From NCBI RefSeq assembly GCF_024703895.1, contig NZ_CP087968.1, positions 3,534,001-3,598,000 on the forward strand: 64,000 nucleotides of DNA. Direction: 5' to 3'. Positions 60,928 through 64,000 of this stretch are shown here, piece after piece. Numbering within the stretch: position 1 is the stretch's first letter; every line of letters starts with the position of its first letter. The notes below the pieces were generated by a model that worked only from the letters and a program-made list of their open reading frames with translations, ran no database searches and was not told the origin of the DNA. This DNA comes from Nocardioides sp. B-3 (GTDB lineage: Bacteria > Actinomycetota > Actinomycetes > Propionibacteriales > Nocardioidaceae). A program made the translations under genes and the position numbers.

Positions 60928-63622
60928 GTGTCCGAGACGAGTGCCGCCCCCGCCCGACTGCTCCTCCTCGACGGCCACTCGCTGGCCTATCGCGCCTTCT
61001 TCGCGCTGCCGGTCGAGAACTTCTCGACCGCCACCGGGCAGCACACCAACGCGGTCTACGGGTTCACCTCGATGCTCGTCAACGTGCTCCGCGACGAGGT
61101 GCCGACGCACGTGTGCGTCGCCTTCGACAAGTCACGCCAGACGTTCCGGCTGGAGGAATACCCGGAGTACAAGGCGAAGCGGAACAAGACGCCGGGCGAG
61201 TTCAGCAGCCAGCTGCCGCTGATCCAGCGAGTCCTCGACGCGCTCCGCATCCAGCACCTCGAGCTCGAGGGCTACGAGGCCGACGACATCATCGCCACGC
61301 TCGCGACCCGGGCCATGGCCGAGGGCATGGAGGTGCTGATCCTCACCGGCGACCGCGACTCGATCCAGCTGGTCACCGAGACCTCGACCGTGCTCTATCC
61401 GATGCGCGGCGTCAGCGACTGGCCCGACTCACCCCGGCCTACGTCGAGGAGAAGTACGGCGTCCCGCCGTGGCGCTATCCGGAGCTCGCGGCCATCGTGG
61501 GGGAGACCTCCGACAACCTGCCCGGCGTCCCGGGAGTGGGTCAGGGATATGCCGCCAAGTGGATCAACCAGTTCGACGGGCTCGACAACGTGATCGCCCG
61601 CGCCGACGAGATCACCGGCAAGAAGGGGAGGCCCTGCGGGCCCACCTCGGCGACGTGATCCGCAACCGCCACCTCAACGCACTGATCCGTGACCTGACCC
61701 TGCCGGTGCGCCCGGGGAGACCGTGCGCCAGCCGTGGGACCGCACCGCCGGCCTCGAGCTGCTCGACGAGCTCGAGTTCCGAGGCGAGCTGCGCACCCGC
61801 CTGATGGACACCATCGACCCGGCCGCCGACGACGAGGTGTCCGAGGAGGGCTTCGACCTCGACGGCGAGCGCCTTGCCAGCGGAGCCGTGGCCGGTTGGC
61901 TGGAGCAGCACGCCAGCGACGGTGAGCGGGTCGGCGTCGCCGTACAGGGATCGTGGCGCGCCGGGACCGGCGAGGTCGTGTCGGTCGCGCTCGCCGCGGG
62001 CGCCAGCGCGGGGGGCCCGGATCGACGTCACCGAGATCTCCCCCGAGGACGACTCTGCCCCGGCTGCGTGGCTGGCCGATGCGTCGAAGCACAAGGTGCT
62101 GCACGACGCCAAGGGGCCGACGCTCGCGCTGGCCGCGCACGGCTGGGAGCTCGGCGGGCTCGCGGTCGACACCGCGCTGGCGGCCTACCTCGTCCAGCCC
62201 GACCAGCGTTCCTATGACCCGGCCGACCTGACTCTGCGCTACCTCAAGCGCGAGCTGCGCCAGGGACACCGGCGACGCCGACCAGCTCAGCTTCGACACC
62301 CTCGACGACACCGGCACCAGCGACGTCGCGATGCTCACAGCCCGGGCCATCCTCGACCTCGCCGACGCGCTCGACGACACGGTCGAGGAGCACGGCGGCA
62401 CCGCGCTGCTCGCCGACGTCGAGCTGCCCCTGATCGGCACCCCGGTGCGGATGGAGCAGACCGGGATCGCGGTCGACACCGACTACCTCGAGTCCCTCGA
62501 GTCGGAGTTCGGCGACCGTGTCAAGGCCGCCGCCACCGACGCCTACGACGTGATCGGCAAGGAGATCAACCTCGGGTCGCCCAAGCAGCTGCAGGTGGTT
62601 CTCTTCGATGAGCTCGACATGCCGAAGACCAAGCGGACCAAGACCGGCTACACCACCGACGCAGATGCCCTGCAGTCTCTCTACGAGAAGACCGAGCACC
62701 CGTTCCTGCAGCACCTGCTGCGACACCGCGACGTGATCCGGCTGCGCCAGACGGTCGAGGGGCTGCTCAAGACGGTCGCGTCCGACGGGCGGATCCACAC
62801 GACGTACAACCAGATCATCGCGGCGACGGGACGGCTCTCGAGCACCGACCCCAACCTGCAGAACATCCCGATCCGGACCGAGGCTGGACGACGGATCCGC
62901 GAGGGGTTCGTGGTCGGCGAGGGCTACGAGTCGCTGATGACGGCCGACTACAGCCGGGTCGAGATGCGGATCATGGCCCACCTCTCCGAGGACGAGCTGT
63001 TGATCGAGGCGTTCCGCTCCGGTCAGGACTTCCACTCGATGACCGCCGCCCGCGTCTTCGACACGCCCGCCGACGACGTCACCGTCGAGCAGCGGGCCAA
63101 GATCAAGGCGATGAACTACGGCCCGGCCTACGGTCTGTCCGCGTTCGGGCTCTCCCAGCAGCTGCGGATCACGCCCGGCGAGGCGCAGGGCCTGATGGAC
63201 GAGTACTTCGAGACCTTCGGCGGCATCCGCGACTACCTCGGGGGCCTGCGCGACGAGGCACGCGGCTCCGGCTTCACCGAGACGATCATGGGACGCCGTC
63301 GCTACCTGCCCGACCTCAACAGCGACAACCGGATGCGGCGTGAGGCGGCCGAACGGATGGCCCTGAACGCACCGATCCGGGGGTCGGCGGCCGACCTGAT
63401 CAAGGTGGCGATGCTCAACGTGGAGGCGGCCATCGTCGACCGGGGGCTGAGGTCACGGATGCTGCTGCAGGTCCACGACGAGCTCGTCCTCGAGGTGGCG
63501 CCGGGGGAGAGCGACGCCCTCGGCGATCTGGTGCGCGAGCACATGGGCAGTGCCGCCGACTGGCGGTGCCGCTCGACGTGTCCGTCGGGACCGGCCGCAG
63601 CTGGCACGACGCCGCGCACTGA
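60928..63622 (+). CDS. polA: DNA polymerase I
   Basis: About 895 residues from GTG 60928. 5' nuclease domain (LLLLDGHSLAYRAFFALPVE, EADDIIATLA, ILTGDRDSIQLV, VPGVGQGYAAKW), a degenerate proofreading domain as usual in actinobacteria, and the polymerase domain (RLSSTDPNLQNIPIRTEAGR, motif A DYSRVEMRI, motif B KAMNYGPAYGLS, motif C VHDELV). Frame breaks near 61424, 61628, 61711, 62010, 62263 and 63561. Those at 61424, 62263 and 63561 are at expected CCWGG. Corrected end SVGTGRSWHDAAH at TGA 63620-63622. Confidence 0.95.
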
Positions 63623-63652
63623 CAGCGGCCTCGGTTTCGGCCCGCCCGCTCC

Positions 63653-64000
63653 TCAACCAGCGGGAAGAGTTGCGGGTTCCTCCGGCGCGGGTGCGCCCTC
63701 GCGCAGGAACCACGCGCTGACGCCGAGGAGCACCAGCAGCAGCGCGACATCGACGGTCACGACCGTCGTGACCAGACTCGAGCACGGTGTCGGTCGTGAG
63801 CCCCACACCGACCCGGGCTCGCCGGGGCCAGCCACACGACGTAGACCGAACGCCTGCCCCGGCGGGCGAGCACGGAGTAGATGAGCAGCTGGATCATCGA
63901 GAGCAGCGTCCCGAGAATGGCGAAGATCCAGAGCCGGGGCTCCACCTCGGCATACTCCGCGCCCCCGACGAAACGGATCGCGATGCCCGACAGAAGCCAC
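63653..64000 (-). CDS. membrane protein, flippase/polysaccharide-export-like C-terminus (partial)
   Basis: The gene begins beyond the right edge. Two frames carry its end: FAILGTLLSMIQLLIYSVLA then RRGRRSVYVVWLAPAS, and, after a frame break near 63800, SLVTTVVTVDVALLLVLLGV ending APEEPATLPAG. Three hydrophobic helices separated by basic loops resemble the last helices of Wzx/MATE-type oligosaccharide flippases, but the fragment is too short for a firm assignment. Convergent with polA, 30 bases apart. Confidence 0.5.
   Translation of the reverse strand: MASVGHRDPFRRGRGVCRGGAPALDLRHSRDAALDDPAAHLLRARPPGQAFGLRRVAGPGEPGSVWGSRPTPCSSLVTTVVTVDVALLLVLLGVSAWFLREGAPAPEEPATLPAG

Overview
The window is chromosomal DNA of a high-GC actinobacterium. 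Abundant GTG starts, an igr-type steroid side-chain operon under a KstR-like operator, divergent glgA/glgC, and the order trpC-trpB-trpA-lgt ... pyk-(tRNA-Leu)-pdtaR ... polA (as in mycobacteria) all fit Actinomycetota. Nocardioidaceae is my best guess from the protein flavour, but that is inference.

The sequence carries many single-base indels inside housekeeping genes (gltB, gltD, pyk, trpB, trpC, polA, lgt, livM and others). Most lie exactly where a CCTGG or CCAGG pentamer is expected from the protein family. The site then reads as CCCGG, CCCCGG, CTGG, CCTCGG, CCGGAG and similar, and intact CCWGG is almost absent from the window. I treat the broken frames as base-calling errors at a (probably methylated) CCWGG motif, not as real pseudogenes. 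Gene spans below therefore run through these indels.

Layout. 1-5.8 kb: tail of a wax ester/TAG synthase, an alpha/beta hydrolase, and divergent from it the igr-like operon fadE28-fadE29-chsH2-chsH1-ltp2 for the last side-chain steps of cholesterol breakdown. 5.8-8.0 kb: a four-gene cassette of WXG/ESX-like and small membrane proteins without a recognised function. 8-11.1 kb: P-loop kinase, GT87 mannosyltransferase, dienelactone hydrolase and a DUF559 protein. 11.2-17.4 kb: glycogen genes glgA, glgC and pgm, with an ECF42-type sigma factor and two DGPF (YCII-like) proteins between them. 17.4-21.2 kb: CitA/CitB-type two-component system divergent from the dicarboxylate symporter dctA. 21.2-23.6 kb: methyltransferase and AidB-like acyl-CoA dehydrogenase. 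23.6-29.7 kb: BrkB protein and a potassium module (TrkA-type channel, KdpE, a KdpD without its sensory N-domain, APC/KimA-like permease). 29.8-36 kb: regulators and stress genes (SigE-like ECF with a membrane protein, ArsR-type regulator, secreted NTF2-like protein, GAF-ANTAR protein, SigB/F-type sigma, hemerythrin-like protein, Rieske remnant). 36.1-36.5 kb: tRNA-Val, tRNA-Cys, tRNA-Gly. 36.6-43.4 kb: class IV aminotransferase, hisI, trpC/B/A with small membrane proteins, SCO1-like copper lipoprotein, lgt. 43.5-51.1 kb: gltB, gltD, pyk. 51.1-57.2 kb: hairpin repeats, tRNA-Leu(CAA), pdtaR, and a full branched-chain amino-acid ABC importer (livJ-H-M-G-F). 57.2-59.7 kb: a glutamate/glutamine-type ABC importer on the opposite strand. 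59.7-64 kb: GNAT protein behind a possible RNA element, PaaI-type thioesterase, polA, and the end of a flippase-like membrane protein.

Functional themes are lipid/steroid carbon use, glycogen storage, nitrogen assimilation (GltBD plus two amino-acid importers), potassium homeostasis and stress regulation. The best candidates for something undescribed are the ESX-like cassette at 5.8-8.0 kb and the CCWGG error footprint, which points to a DNA modification in the source organism.
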